64,000 bases of DNA, from positions 20,996 through 84,995 of the forward strand of contig CAZJQD010000001.1 of the NCBI GenBank assembly GCA_964548165.1, read 5' to 3'. A program made the position numbers and the translations under genes. Positions 34,719-45,453 of the stretch are shown here, piece by piece. Position 1 is the first letter of the stretch. The number at the start of each line of letters is the position of its first letter. This DNA comes from CAZJQD01 sp964548165 [NCBI: uncultured bacterium] (GTDB taxonomy: Bacteria > UBA8481). Under the pieces are notes generated by a model, which was not told where the DNA came from, ran no database searches, and worked only from the letters and a program-made list of their open reading frames with translations.

Positions 34719-35710
34719 CGCGCCAGGGCCTCCCTGGCGGCGGCAATGTCCCTCGCGATCTGAACGCGAAGCTCCTCGATGCCCGGGAACTGCATCACCT
34801 CGCGGAGCCGCGCGGCAAATCGCACCTCGACCTCATCGACGTCCTCGGGCGGGGGCGCGTCGAGGAGATGGAGTTCGAAGCGGCGTTCGATCCGGCCGAG
34901 GGTGGGTCGCGGGCCCATGTGAACCACTCCGGCGCCCAGCGACGTGTCGACGGCGTAGACGCCGTCGGGCAGGGCGGGCGGAACCGGTTCGAGGTTGACG
35001 GTGGGACTGCCGATGGTGCGGCCGAGGCCGTCACCTTTCTCCGGGCGGGCGACCACGGCGTAGGGGCGCCCGAGGAGCTCGGTCACGGCATCCACGTCGC
35101 CCTCGGCAAGACTCCCCCGCACGCGGGTGGCACTGATGAGCTCGCCATCGAGCTCGACCGGCGGAACGACGATGACTGATCGCTCGCCGAGCAATTCGCG
35201 GAGCGTGGCGACGGTGCCGACGCGATCGCGACCGAACCGGAAGTTGGCGCCGACGATGAGGCTCTGGAAACCCAGCGCCCGCTGAAGACCCTCCACGAAG
35301 GTTCGCGGCTCCATCGCCAGGAGGTCGCGGTCCACCCGGAGCGTCACGAGGGCGTCGACGCCCCAGGACGCGAGGAGCCGGTCGCGCACGCTCTCCTGGA
35401 GGAGACGCGCGGGCGCGGCGCCATGAAGAACGGCACGCGGATGCGGATCGAAGGTGCCGAGAGCGGCGACACCGCGCTTCCCGCCCTGGGCGGCGGCCTC
35501 CACGAGGCGCCGCACCAGCTCGCGGTGCCCGAGGTGGAGGGCATCGAAGACGCCGAGCGCGAGGGCGTCGCACCGACACGGCTCGCCGGCGAGCGCGCCG
35601 CCGGCGGTCTCACGAAGCTCGCGGGCATCCAGGACGCAGGAGGGCAGGGCCAGGTTTCCACTCGCCACCGTGTCTCGCGGCGACGCTCCCTGGTGCGGAA
35701 TTCGCGGCAT
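34715..35710 (-). CDS. ribF: bifunctional riboflavin kinase / FAD synthetase
   Basis: A 331-aa enzyme making FMN and FAD. The adenylyltransferase part has LGVFDALHLGH (HxGH), FDPHPRAVL and the ISATRVR motif. The kinase part has GRTIGSPTVNLEP (variant of GxPTANL) and DGVYAV. The order truB-ribF is standard in bacterial translation operons. It begins 14 nt after truB. Confidence 0.96.
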   Translation of the reverse strand: MPRIPHQGASPRDTVASGNLALPSCVLDARELRETAGGALAGEPCRCDALALGVFDALHLGHRELVRRLVEAAAQGGKRGVAALGTFDPHPRAVLHGAAPARLLQESVRDRLLASWGVDALVTLRVDRDLLAMEPRTFVEGLQRALGFQSLIVGANFRFGRDRVGTVATLRELLGERSVIVVPPVELDGELISATRVRGSLAEGDVDAVTELLGRPYAVVARPEKGDGLGRTIGSPTVNLEPVPPALPDGVYAVDTSLGAGVVHMGPRPTLGRIERRFELHLLDAPPPEDVDEVEVRFAARLREVMQFPGIEELRVQIARDIAAAREALAR

Positions 35711-35724
35711 GCGGTCGCGGGGTC

Positions 35725-36621
35725 CTAAAGCGGCTGGATGATCTTGCGTTCGAGGAGAGCGCCGCCGTAGCCGATGCGCGCGACGGCGATGAGCTGGCCC
35801 TCGGCGTCAAGGACGCCCGTCATCACGCCGACCGGCTCGGTCGGGCGATCGGTGAAATCGCTCGCGCGGATCGGAAGGCCGCGCCTGAGATTGAGGGCGC
35901 CGCGCGCCGAGAGGCGAAAGACGGGGCGGCCCTCGAAGACGCGCGCGCCATCCACGAGGAAATCGCGCCAGTTGTCGGGCGTCAGGTCCGCCGTCTTGAC
36001 GGCCGGCGTGAACGGGCCGATCCCGGTTCGCCGCAGGTCCTTGACGTGAGCGCCGCAGCCGACCGCCTGGCCGATATCGAACGCGAGCGTGCGCAGGTAC
36101 ATGCCCTTGCCACACCGTACCGCGAAGCGAGCCTCGGGCAGGGCGAAATCAACGAGCTTGAGCTCGTGGATGATCACCTCGCGCTCCGGCAGCTCGACGA
36201 GATTGCCGGAGCGGGCCAGGTCGTACGCGCGCTTGCCCTGGACCTTGATGGCGCTGTAGGCGGGCGGACGCTGGAGGATGGTGCCGAGGAAGCGCGGCAG
36301 GACGGCCTCGACCGCCTCGCGCGTCAAGGCGCTGGTGTCCGCCTCGCGCGTCACCTTGCCCGTCGCGTCATAGCTGTCAGTCTCCACGCCGAAGCGCACG
36401 ACCGCCTCGTAGGCCTTCGGAAGCTCCATGACGAGGTCGGAGAGCCTCGTGGCGTTGCCGACGAGGATCACGAGGAGGCCGGTGGCGTCGGGATCGAGCG
36501 TGCCGGCATGGCCGACGCGGGTCTTCTTCCCGGCCAGCCGCGAGACGACGCGCACGACGTCCGCCGAGGAGGGTCCGCGATCCTTGTCGACGAGCATGAG
36601 CCCGGTAGCGCGCGGGGTCAT
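35725..36621 (-). CDS. truB: tRNA pseudouridine(55) synthase
   Basis: A 298-aa enzyme that makes pseudouridine 55 in the T-loop of tRNAs. The catalytic motif is RVGHAGTLDPDATGLL with the nucleophilic Asp, followed by YEAVVRFGVETDSYDATG, RPPAYSAIKVQGKRAY and CGKGMYLRTLAFDIG. A C-terminal PUA domain (about 225-298) is present. The ATG overlaps the nrnA stop (ATGA), which decides against the longer open frame. Confidence 0.97.
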   Translation of the reverse strand: MTPRATGLMLVDKDRGPSSADVVRVVSRLAGKKTRVGHAGTLDPDATGLLVILVGNATRLSDLVMELPKAYEAVVRFGVETDSYDATGKVTREADTSALTREAVEAVLPRFLGTILQRPPAYSAIKVQGKRAYDLARSGNLVELPEREVIIHELKLVDFALPEARFAVRCGKGMYLRTLAFDIGQAVGCGAHVKDLRRTGIGPFTPAVKTADLTPDNWRDFLVDGARVFEGRPVFRLSARGALNLRRGLPIRASDFTDRPTEPVGVMTGVLDAEGQLIAVARIGYGGALLERKIIQPL

Positions 36622-37583
36622 TTCTGCAAGGCCTCCACCAGCCGGCCGAGCACGAGATCGCGCGCGGCATCCAGCGGACCGGCGACGGTGCAACCGGCCG
36701 CGGCCCTGTGGCCACCGCCACCGAACTCGGCCGCCACCCCGCGCACATCGGCGTCGCCCTTGGCGCGGAAGTTACAGCGGATGCGACCGTCGGGGAGCTC
36801 GCGCATCAGGAACGCGGCGCGGACGCCACCAACGCAGCGGATCGTGCCGATGATGCCCTCCGTGTCGGACTCGTCGGCGCCCAGCGCGGCGAAGTCGGCG
36901 CGCGCCAGCCACGACCAGGCGACGGGGCCGCGAACCTCCACCCGCGAGGCCGCCAGGCCCTCCAGGCGGACCGCGCTGAGACGGCGATTCTCCCAGAGCA
37001 AGCCGATGAGGTCGAAGGGCTTCACGCCGGCGGCCACGAACCGGGCGCCCCAGGTGAGCGCGCGGGGATCCGTGTTCGACTGGCGAAAGGACAACGTGTC
37101 GGTGAAGAGACCCAGGTACAACGGGAACGCGACGGGCAGGTCGATCGCCACCCCGGCGCGCTCGAAGAACTCCGCCAGCATCACGGTCACGGAGGCGGCC
37201 GAGGAGTCGACCCAGGCCGTCTGGGCCACCCCGCCATTGCCCTCGTGGTGATCGACGCAGATGCGATCCAGTTTCTCGAAGAGAGGCCACGTAGCCTCGC
37301 CGACGCGGGAAGACTGGGAGGTATCGATGATGACGCCGAGGTCCCAGGCCTCGCCCACAGGCACGGGCTGGCCCAACTGCTCGATCCCGGGTATCGCCGC
37401 CAGGTCACGCGGCAAGGGCTCCTCGTTGACGTACGCGGCGACCTTGCCGAGGCGCCGACAGACCTCCAGGAGCGCCAGCGCACCGCCGGCGGAGTCGCCA
37501 TCGAGGCCGGCGTGGGAGGTGATGAGAACGCGATGGGCCGCCTGGAACTTCGCGATCGCGGGGTCCGCCGGGTGGCCGGTCAC
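36618..37583 (-). CDS. nrnA: DHH-family nanoRNase / pAp phosphatase
   Basis: A 321-aa cytosolic phosphoesterase that degrades oligoribonucleotides of 2-5 nt and 3'-phosphoadenosine 5'-phosphate. DHH motifs are ITSHAGLDGDSAGG (I), IIDTSQ (II), CVDHHEG (III) and LGLFTDTLSF (IV); the DHHA1 end is EFGGGGHRAAAGC. In motif I HAG replaces the more usual HxxPD. It overlaps both neighbours by 4 nt in the usual rbfA-nrnA-truB order. Confidence 0.95.
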   Translation of the reverse strand: MTGHPADPAIAKFQAAHRVLITSHAGLDGDSAGGALALLEVCRRLGKVAAYVNEEPLPRDLAAIPGIEQLGQPVPVGEAWDLGVIIDTSQSSRVGEATWPLFEKLDRICVDHHEGNGGVAQTAWVDSSAASVTVMLAEFFERAGVAIDLPVAFPLYLGLFTDTLSFRQSNTDPRALTWGARFVAAGVKPFDLIGLLWENRRLSAVRLEGLAASRVEVRGPVAWSWLARADFAALGADESDTEGIIGTIRCVGGVRAAFLMRELPDGRIRCNFRAKGDADVRGVAAEFGGGGHRAAAGCTVAGPLDAARDLVLGRLVEALQK

Positions 37584-37999
37584 TCGTCGTCGCCGTTCTT
37601 GTCCGCGCGGGTGTCGCTCGGCGTCGCGGGCTTCGGCTCGCCCGGGATCTCGTCGACCTTCACGCCGCGCAGGAGACGCTCGATCCGATCCGCGTAGGCG
37701 GCGGTGAGGTCGAGCTCGAAGCGGAGGTTCGGGATGACCTTGAGGCTGAGGTAGCGTTTCACGCCGCGACGGACCTGGTAGGCCGCGGCGTTGAGGAGGT
37801 CAAGGGCGGTCTTCTGCTTCTCCTCGTTGCCGAGGATGCTGACGAAGATGGTGGCGTTCTTGAGGTCCGTGGAGACCGAGGCGCCAACGACGGTCAGGAG
37901 CCCGAGGTTCTCATGGCTGTAGTGCTCCTGGAGATACTTCGCCACTTCCTCGCGCAGGAGCTGGTTGACCCGCTCCATGCGCCGTGGAATATCGGCCAT
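37580..37999 (-). CDS. rbfA: ribosome-binding factor A
   Basis: A 139-aa small-subunit maturation factor with a KH-like fold. It opens with RRMERVNQLLREEVAKYL, followed by LLTVVGASVSTDLKNATIFVS and LSLKVIPNLRFELD. A disordered C-terminal tail of about 20 residues is rich in D, K and P. It starts 16 nt after infB. Confidence 0.96.
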   Translation of the reverse strand: MADIPRRMERVNQLLREEVAKYLQEHYSHENLGLLTVVGASVSTDLKNATIFVSILGNEEKQKTALDLLNAAAYQVRRGVKRYLSLKVIPNLRFELDLTAAYADRIERLLRGVKVDEIPGEPKPATPSDTRADKNGDDE

Positions 38000-38015
38000 C
38001 TCCCTGCTCCAACCG

Positions 38016-40436
<2,421 letters not shown>

Positions 40437-40457
40437 CGCATAAGTCTCCCGCCGCGC

Positions 40458-42035
40458 CTACCGGTAGCGGCCCATCAAGTCCGAGATCTCGGCGGGCGGC
40501 ATGCCGATGTCCTGCATCCAAGTCTTGAGCTCATTAGACTGGAGTACCGATTGCAACAGATCGCCCGGAAGCTCGTCAAGGGCGGCCGTCAGTTCCGCGG
40601 CATTCGCCACGGCCACGGCGTTGGGCAGGGTAAACGGCCCCACTTCCTCCGGCGTCTTCTTCACGCGACGCTCGCCGCGCCGGCTGGTCCGCTGACCCAG
40701 CGGATCCTCGGCCAGGCGCACCTTCATCTCCGCGGCGACGGCGGCCGAGGCCACCACGAGCCCGTCCATGGATCCCTCCATCACGCTCCCGGCCACCATC
40801 TCCAGCTGCTCCGGAGTCGCCGCGGCCAGCCGCTCGATGGAATCGAGGCCGGCGGCAAGGAAGACCGGCGCCGTCTCGACGCCGATCCCGAGGAACGCCA
40901 GGATGTCCTGGGGCTCCGCGCCCAGCGCGATGCGGCCCATGAGCTCATCGATCGCGTCGCGCGGCTGTTCGCCGGCGCCGCGGATCTCGATCTTCCAACC
41001 CGTCAGCTTGGCGGCCAGGCGGGCGTTCTGGCCCTCCTTGCCGATCGCCAGCGACTGGTGCTCGTCGCGGACGATGATCTCGGCCGTGCGCGTCGCCTCG
41101 TGGATGATCACGCGCTCGCACTCCGCGGGCGAGAGGGCGTTGCGGATGAAGACCGTCGGTTCCGGATCCCAGTGGACGATATCGATCTTCTCGCCGCCCA
41201 GCTCGCGCACCACGGTCTGAACGCGGATGCCCTTCTGGCCGACGCAAGCGCCGACCGGGTCGACGTTGTTGTCGCGGGACGAGACGGCAACCTTGGTCCG
41301 GAATCCGGCCTCGCGGGCGATGGCCTTGATCTCGACCGTCTTGTCGAAGACCTCGCTGATCTCCATCTTGAAGAGGTTCTCAACGAGCCAGGGGTGGGCG
41401 CGCGAAAGGACGATCTGAGGACCCTTCGGTCCCAGGCGGACCTCCATGATGACCGCCTTGACGCGGTCGCCCTCCTTGTACTTCTCGCGCGGCGGGAGTT
41501 CGCGGCGCGGCAGGATGGCCTCGGTTCGGCCGAGTTCCACGATGAGACTGCCATGGCGGACGCGCTGGACCTTGCCGTGCACCATCTCGCCCTCGCGCCC
41601 CTTGAACTCCTCGTAGACGATGCGGCGCTCGGCCTCGCGAAGCCGCGTGCGCACGACCTGCTTGGCGCTCTGGGCGGCGATGAGGCCGAACTGGGCGGTG
41701 AGGTCGGCGTTGTCCTTCTCCCCGAGCTCCTCGGCCGTGATCTCCACCTCGATGGTATCCCCGAGGCCGTAGCCCTGGGCGCGAGCGTCTTTCTGGGCGA
41801 TCTGGGTCAGCGGATTCTCGACGGATTCGACGACGGTCTTGCCGCCAAAGATGCGGAAGCGGCCGTCACGGAGCTCAGCCCTGACGGGCATATCGGACTC
41901 GAAATGACGGCGAAAGGCCTCGGCCACCGATTCCTGGATGGCCGACACGAGGGTATTGAGGTCGATGCCCTTCTCGGCCACCACCTCGTCCATGGCATCG
42001 CGCAGAGAAAGGGTCTGCGCCTTCTGTCGTCTCAT
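40458..42035 (-). CDS. nusA: transcription termination/antitermination factor NusA
   Basis: A 525-aa RNAP-binding factor. The order is an N-terminal domain, an S1 domain (GEMVHGKVQRVRHGSLIVELG), two KH domains (VGACVGQKGIRVQTVVRELGG and SLAIGKEGQNARLAAKL) and a C-terminal helix-hairpin-helix repeat region. AAAGGAG precedes the ATG at 42035, and the leader contains an intrinsic terminator, so expression is probably attenuated. rimP, which usually precedes nusA, and ylxR, which usually follows it, are missing. Confidence 0.98.
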   Translation of the reverse strand: MRRQKAQTLSLRDAMDEVVAEKGIDLNTLVSAIQESVAEAFRRHFESDMPVRAELRDGRFRIFGGKTVVESVENPLTQIAQKDARAQGYGLGDTIEVEITAEELGEKDNADLTAQFGLIAAQSAKQVVRTRLREAERRIVYEEFKGREGEMVHGKVQRVRHGSLIVELGRTEAILPRRELPPREKYKEGDRVKAVIMEVRLGPKGPQIVLSRAHPWLVENLFKMEISEVFDKTVEIKAIAREAGFRTKVAVSSRDNNVDPVGACVGQKGIRVQTVVRELGGEKIDIVHWDPEPTVFIRNALSPAECERVIIHEATRTAEIIVRDEHQSLAIGKEGQNARLAAKLTGWKIEIRGAGEQPRDAIDELMGRIALGAEPQDILAFLGIGVETAPVFLAAGLDSIERLAAATPEQLEMVAGSVMEGSMDGLVVASAAVAAEMKVRLAEDPLGQRTSRRGERRVKKTPEEVGPFTLPNAVAVANAAELTAALDELPGDLLQSVLQSNELKTWMQDIGMPPAEISDLMGRYR

Positions 42036-42063
42036 CCTGCTCCTTTTGTCGCGCCCATCGGGC

Positions 42064-42096
42064 AAAAAAACAGGGCGGGGCGCTTGCCCCACCCTG
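42064..42096 (-). terminator. intrinsic terminator in the nusA leader
   Basis: On the minus strand the arms CAGGGTGGGGC and GCCCCGCCCTG pair over 11 bp, including one G-U, around loop AAGC, and seven T residues follow at once (42070 to 42064). It stands between the nusA promoter and the nusA ribosome binding site, so it acts as an attenuator rather than the end of an upstream gene. On the plus strand the stem has a C-A mismatch and no T-tract. Confidence 0.85.
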
Positions 42097-42122
42097 CCGT
42101 TTCCGTGCTGGGTTGTTGATCG

Positions 42123-42151
42123 TTTATACGGGAAACGAGCCGGCGCGTCCA
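42123..42151 (-). promoter_or_regulatory. promoter of the nusA operon
   Basis: On the minus strand TGGACG (42146-42151), a 17-nt spacer and TATAAA (42123-42128). The predicted start is near 42116, giving a leader of about 80 nt that holds the terminator. Confidence 0.6.
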
Positions 42152-42162
42152 GAGAAATTCGG

Positions 42163-42191
42163 TTGGGCATCGCCGTGACGAGCGTTAGTGT
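42163..42191 (+). promoter_or_regulatory. promoter of the receiver-yicC-gmk operon (leaderless candidate)
   Basis: TTGGGC (42163-42168), a 17-nt spacer and TAGTGT (42186-42191), which ends 6 nt before the ATG at 42198. Its -35 lies 11 bp from that of the divergent nusA promoter. Confidence 0.5.
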
Positions 42192-42197
42192 ACGTCG

Positions 42198-42590
42198 ATG
42201 CGCGTGCTCATCGTCGATCCTGCCCCCTTCCAGCGCCGCATCCTCGCGCTCCTCCTGGAAGCGCGCGGATTCGTCGCGACGGAGGGATTCGGATCGGTTT
42301 CGGAGATCACGACGCGGCCAGGGGCGGAGGACATCGTCTTCTGCGACGCGGCCGCCTGCGTTCCGGAAATTCCGGTCGCCCTCAAGCGCGCCTCGCTCAT
42401 CGTCACCGGCCCGGAGAAAGCGGACGCCGTGATCGCGGAGGCCGTGACCGCCGGCGCCGCGGCCTTCCTGGCCAAGCCCTACACCGAGGCCGCGCTCGAG
42501 ACCGCGCTCGATGACCTCTCGCTCGTTCGCGACGGCTCAGCACTGAAACCTGCAGGGGCTCACAAGGCCCCGGGAGACAAGACGAAATGA
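42198..42590 (+). CDS. degenerate CheY-like receiver-domain protein
   Basis: A 130-aa single-domain protein with the receiver fold. RVLIVDPAPFQRRIL begins strand 1 with only one of the two acidic residues (D7, then P). The presumed phospho-acceptor is D50 at the end of EDIVFCD, and K93 (AFLAKPY) is kept. The Thr/Ser switch position reads LIVTGPEKAD. Partial loss of the acidic pocket suggests weak or no metal binding. It overlaps yicC by 4 nt. Confidence 0.75.
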   Translation: MRVLIVDPAPFQRRILALLLEARGFVATEGFGSVSEITTRPGAEDIVFCDAAACVPEIPVALKRASLIVTGPEKADAVIAEAVTAGAAAFLAKPYTEAALETALDDLSLVRDGSALKPAGAHKAPGDKTK

Positions 42591-43507
42591 CCACCATCCG
42601 ATCCATGACCGGCTACGGACGTTCCTCGGCCTCGGGCGACGGGCTCTCCGCCGAGGTCGAGATCAAGTCGTGGAACCACAAGGGCTTCGACGCGAGCATC
42701 AAGCTCCCGGACGCCTACGCCCACCTCGAGGCCCCCTTGCGGGAGGAACTCTCCGCGCGCGCCGGACGCGGGAAGGTGATCGTGGGGATCCGCCTGCGCG
42801 GCGAGATGCCGGGCCGCGAGATCGTCTTCCATGAACCGCTGGTGCGGGCCGTCTTCGAGCCCTACCAGCGCATCGCCCAACAGCTGGGCGTCTCCCCCGT
42901 GCTCTCGGCCGGCGACCTCCTCAGCCTGCCGGGCGCCGTCGAGATCATGGAGACCGCCCAGGGCGCCGTCGAGGAGAGGATGCGCGCCGCTTTCCGGACT
43001 GCGATCGAGGCCTGGGACGAGACGCGGGTACGCGAGGGAGAGCGGATGGCGGCCGCGATCCGCGAGCAGGTCGAGCAGCTCGCCGCCGCCGCGGGCGTCA
43101 TCCGCGCGAGGCAGGCGGTGGCGCCCGCGGAGCGGGCCGCGCGGCTGCGCGCCCGGGTCCAGGAGCTCTGCGAGTTCCTGCCGACCGGGCCGGACGAGAA
43201 GCGGCTGGAGCTGGAGATTGCGCTCCTCGCGGAGAAAGCCGACGTGCAGGAGGAGATCATCCGCTTCGAGGCTCACCTGGCCTCGCTCCGCAAGTTGATC
43301 GGCGGAGGCGGCGCGGGCGCCGCGAAAGCGGCCGGGAGCTCCAAGCCCAAGCCCGTGGGTCCCGAGCTGGGATTCGTCCTGCAGGAATTGCTTCGCGAGA
43401 CCAACACGACGGGCTCGAAGACTCCGGACATCGAGACGGTGAAGGCCGTCATCACCGCCAAGACGGCCATCGACCGCATCAAGGAGATCGCCGCGAATGT
43501 CGTCTGA
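42587..43507 (+). CDS. yicC: YicC/YloC family endoribonuclease
   Basis: A 306-aa cytosolic protein of the YicC family, reported as an endoribonuclease acting on small RNAs. SMTGYGRSSASGDGLSAEVEIKSWNHK is the hallmark N-terminus, and EELLRETNTTGSKTPD with DIETVKAVI is the conserved C-terminus. The order yicC-gmk-rpoZ-coaBC is typical of many bacteria. It overlaps gmk by 11 nt. Confidence 0.92.
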   Translation: MTTIRSMTGYGRSSASGDGLSAEVEIKSWNHKGFDASIKLPDAYAHLEAPLREELSARAGRGKVIVGIRLRGEMPGREIVFHEPLVRAVFEPYQRIAQQLGVSPVLSAGDLLSLPGAVEIMETAQGAVEERMRAAFRTAIEAWDETRVREGERMAAAIREQVEQLAAAAGVIRARQAVAPAERAARLRARVQELCEFLPTGPDEKRLELEIALLAEKADVQEEIIRFEAHLASLRKLIGGGGAGAAKAAGSSKPKPVGPELGFVLQELLRETNTTGSKTPDIETVKAVITAKTAIDRIKEIAANVV

Positions 43508-44204
43508 CGCGGGCGGGGTCTCGGCCGCCAAAGCGGCCGCCGAGGGGGTCGCCGACGACGCCTCCATCCGCGGCGGCGTGCACGCCGGTACGCTCTACAT
43601 CGTCTCGGCTCCGTCCGGCGCCGGCAAGACCACGCTCACGAAGGGCCTCCTGGCCGCCGAGCCCTCGATCGCCTTCTCGATATCGACCACGACGCGCGCC
43701 CTGCGGCCGGGTGAGCGCGAGGGCGTGGACTACCACTACGTCAGCATCGAGGAGTTCGAGCGCCTCGTGGCCGCGGACGCCTTCCTGGAGCATGCGTTCG
43801 TCCACGGAAACTACTACGGAACGCGGCGCGACACGGTGGCCAACGCCCTCTCTCGCGGCTCGGACATCCTCCTGGACATCGACGTCCAGGGCGCGGCCCA
43901 GGTGCGCGAGGCTCGCTCGAAGGCGGCGAACGCCGGACTCCCCTTCTTCCGCACCGTCTCCGTCTTCATCATGCCCCCCTCGATCGCGATCCTGGAACGC
44001 CGCCTGAGAGACCGCGGGACGAACACCGAGGAGGACATGCGGCGGCGGATCGAGCGGGCCACCGCCGAGATGCAGAGGATGCGCGAGTACGACCACGTGA
44101 TCGTGAACGACGACGCCGAGGCCGCGACCGCGCGACTGATCGCCCTCTATCGCGCCGAACGCGAGAAGGCGCTCCGGCAGCCGCAAGGAACGCCCGGACC
44201 ATGA
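43497..44204 (+). CDS. gmk: guanylate kinase
   Basis: A 235-aa enzyme phosphorylating GMP to GDP. Walker A is SAPSGAGKTTL, the GMP-binding loop is STTTRALRPGEREGVDYHYV, and the lid contains IFIMPPS-like VFIMPPSIAIL with RLRDRGTNTEEDM. It has about 30 additional N-terminal residues before the kinase core, perhaps because the true start is later; the overlap with yicC would then be smaller. Confidence 0.96.
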   Translation: MSSDAGGVSAAKAAAEGVADDASIRGGVHAGTLYIVSAPSGAGKTTLTKGLLAAEPSIAFSISTTTRALRPGEREGVDYHYVSIEEFERLVAADAFLEHAFVHGNYYGTRRDTVANALSRGSDILLDIDVQGAAQVREARSKAANAGLPFFRTVSVFIMPPSIAILERRLRDRGTNTEEDMRRRIERATAEMQRMREYDHVIVNDDAEAATARLIALYRAEREKALRQPQGTPGP

Positions 44205-45010
44205 AGGCGGCGGCCCTCCAGTTCAACGCCATCAACGATCGCGCGCTTAACGAGGAGGAGCTCGCGGCGCTGATCCGGAGCGCGGCGGATGCCGGCGCGC
44301 GGTTCATCGCTCTGCCGGAAGTCGCCTGGTGGCGGGGGCCGAAGGGTGGGGCGAGCGCGGAGACCATCCCGGGGCCAGCCACCGCCTTCTGCGGCGCGCT
44401 GGCCAAGGAGCTCGGCCTCTGGATCCACGGCGGAACCGTGGCGGAGCTCGACCCGGCGGGTGGCCTCCCGTGGAATACCGCCTTCCTCGTCGGGCCCGAC
44501 GGCGAGCTCGCGGCCCGCTACCGGAAGATCCACCTCTTCGACATCGACCGCCCCGACCTCAGGCTCCTGGAGTCCGAATCCTTCGGCCGCGGCAATCGCG
44601 CGGTCACGGCGAGGGTGGGCGCGTTCGTTGTCGGGCTGGTCATCTGCTATGACCTGCGCTTTCCCGAGCTCTGGCAGGCGCTCAGGGCAGCAGGATGCGA
44701 CGCCTTCGTCTGCCCCGCCAACTTCACCTACCTCACGGGCGACGCTCACTGGGAGATTCTCCTGCGCGCGCGCGCGATCGAGACGCAGAGCTACGTGCTG
44801 GCGCCTGCCCAGTGGGGCCCGCACCCTCACCGCGACTTCAAGGCCTATGGCCGCGCCCTGATCGTCGACCCGTGGGGCCGGGTCATCGCGTCCTGCGGCA
44901 ACGAGGGTAACGGCTTCGCGCTAGCCGAGCTCGACCCGGAGCTCATCGCCGAGGTTCGCAGGAGCATGCCCATCGCCAGCCATCGCCGCCCGGAGGCCTA
45001 CCGACCCTGA
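44201..45010 (+). CDS. carbon-nitrogen hydrolase (Nit/omega-amidase type)
   Basis: A 269-aa nitrilase-superfamily amidase. The Glu-Lys-Cys triad is visible in FIALPEVAWW (E), RYRKIHLFDID (K) and GLVICYDLRFPEL (C). The sequence resembles Nit1/Nit2, which hydrolyse deaminated glutathione or alpha-ketoglutaramate, a metabolite-repair role. It is inserted between gmk and rpoZ and overlaps gmk by 4 nt. Confidence 0.9.
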   Translation: MKAAALQFNAINDRALNEEELAALIRSAADAGARFIALPEVAWWRGPKGGASAETIPGPATAFCGALAKELGLWIHGGTVAELDPAGGLPWNTAFLVGPDGELAARYRKIHLFDIDRPDLRLLESESFGRGNRAVTARVGAFVVGLVICYDLRFPELWQALRAAGCDAFVCPANFTYLTGDAHWEILLRARAIETQSYVLAPAQWGPHPHRDFKAYGRALIVDPWGRVIASCGNEGNGFALAELDPELIAEVRRSMPIASHRRPEAYRP

Positions 45011-45019
45011 TCGCGAGGA

Positions 45020-45125
45020 AGAAATTCGCAGGCTTTCGCCGATGAACGCAGATTTGGGTCTCATCATCGGGTCTGACTCACCGCAAATTCGTCACTCTGC
45101 GGCCATCTGCGAAATCCGTGGATGA
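45020..45125. repeat. CGCAGATTT-type intergenic palindrome, element 2
   Basis: The left side has GATGAACGCAGATTTGGG and the right side CTCTGCGGCCATCTGCG followed by AAATCCGTGGATGATTTC. Read on the other strand the right side again gives CACGGATTTCGCAGATG. No gene is seen in this space between the nitrilase and rpoZ genes. Confidence 0.5.
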
Positions 45126-45157
45126 TTTCTCCGGGATTCAAGGAGCAGGGTGGTCAT

Positions 45158-45186
45158 TTGACAGGCGGAACGGGACGGGATATGCT
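45158..45186 (+). promoter_or_regulatory. promoter of rpoZ-coaBC
   Basis: Perfect TTGACA (45158-45163), a 17-nt spacer and TATGCT (45181-45186). The ATG of rpoZ follows the -10 by 10 nt, leaving a leader of about 3-5 nt. Confidence 0.7.
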
Positions 45187-45196
45187 TCTCGGCACT

Positions 45197-45421
45197 ATGA
45201 CTGTCAATATTGAAAAGCTGATCGACCGGATGCAGTCCAAGTACACGCTTGCGACGCTGACTTCCAAGCGCGCCCGCGACATCAACAAGGGATTCAAGGT
45301 CCGCATCGCTGACTTCTCGGGCAAGCCGCACGAAGTCGCGCTCCGCGAGATCGAGCAAGGTGTCGTGAACCCGACGACGCCGCCGCCCGCGCCCCCGCGG
45401 GTCGTCAACCCGCTCGCGTAA
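45197..45421 (+). CDS. rpoZ: RNA polymerase omega subunit
   Basis: A 74-aa protein. MTVNIEKLIDRMQSKYTLA and TSKRARDINKG match the conserved helices of omega, which stabilises the beta-prime subunit. The C-terminal part REIEQGVV with a Pro-rich tail is also typical. The ATG at 45197 is chosen over upstream in-frame codons because the promoter overlaps those. Position between gmk and coaBC supports the call. Confidence 0.92.
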   Translation: MTVNIEKLIDRMQSKYTLATLTSKRARDINKGFKVRIADFSGKPHEVALREIEQGVVNPTTPPPAPPRVVNPLA

Positions 45422-45453
45422 CCGGGGCCGGCTCACCCAACCCCGCGACGACC

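Noticed and set aside
42071-42096. Terminator for plus-strand transcription
   Set aside because: On the plus strand the stem has a C-A mismatch and no T-tract, and no plus-strand gene ends nearby.
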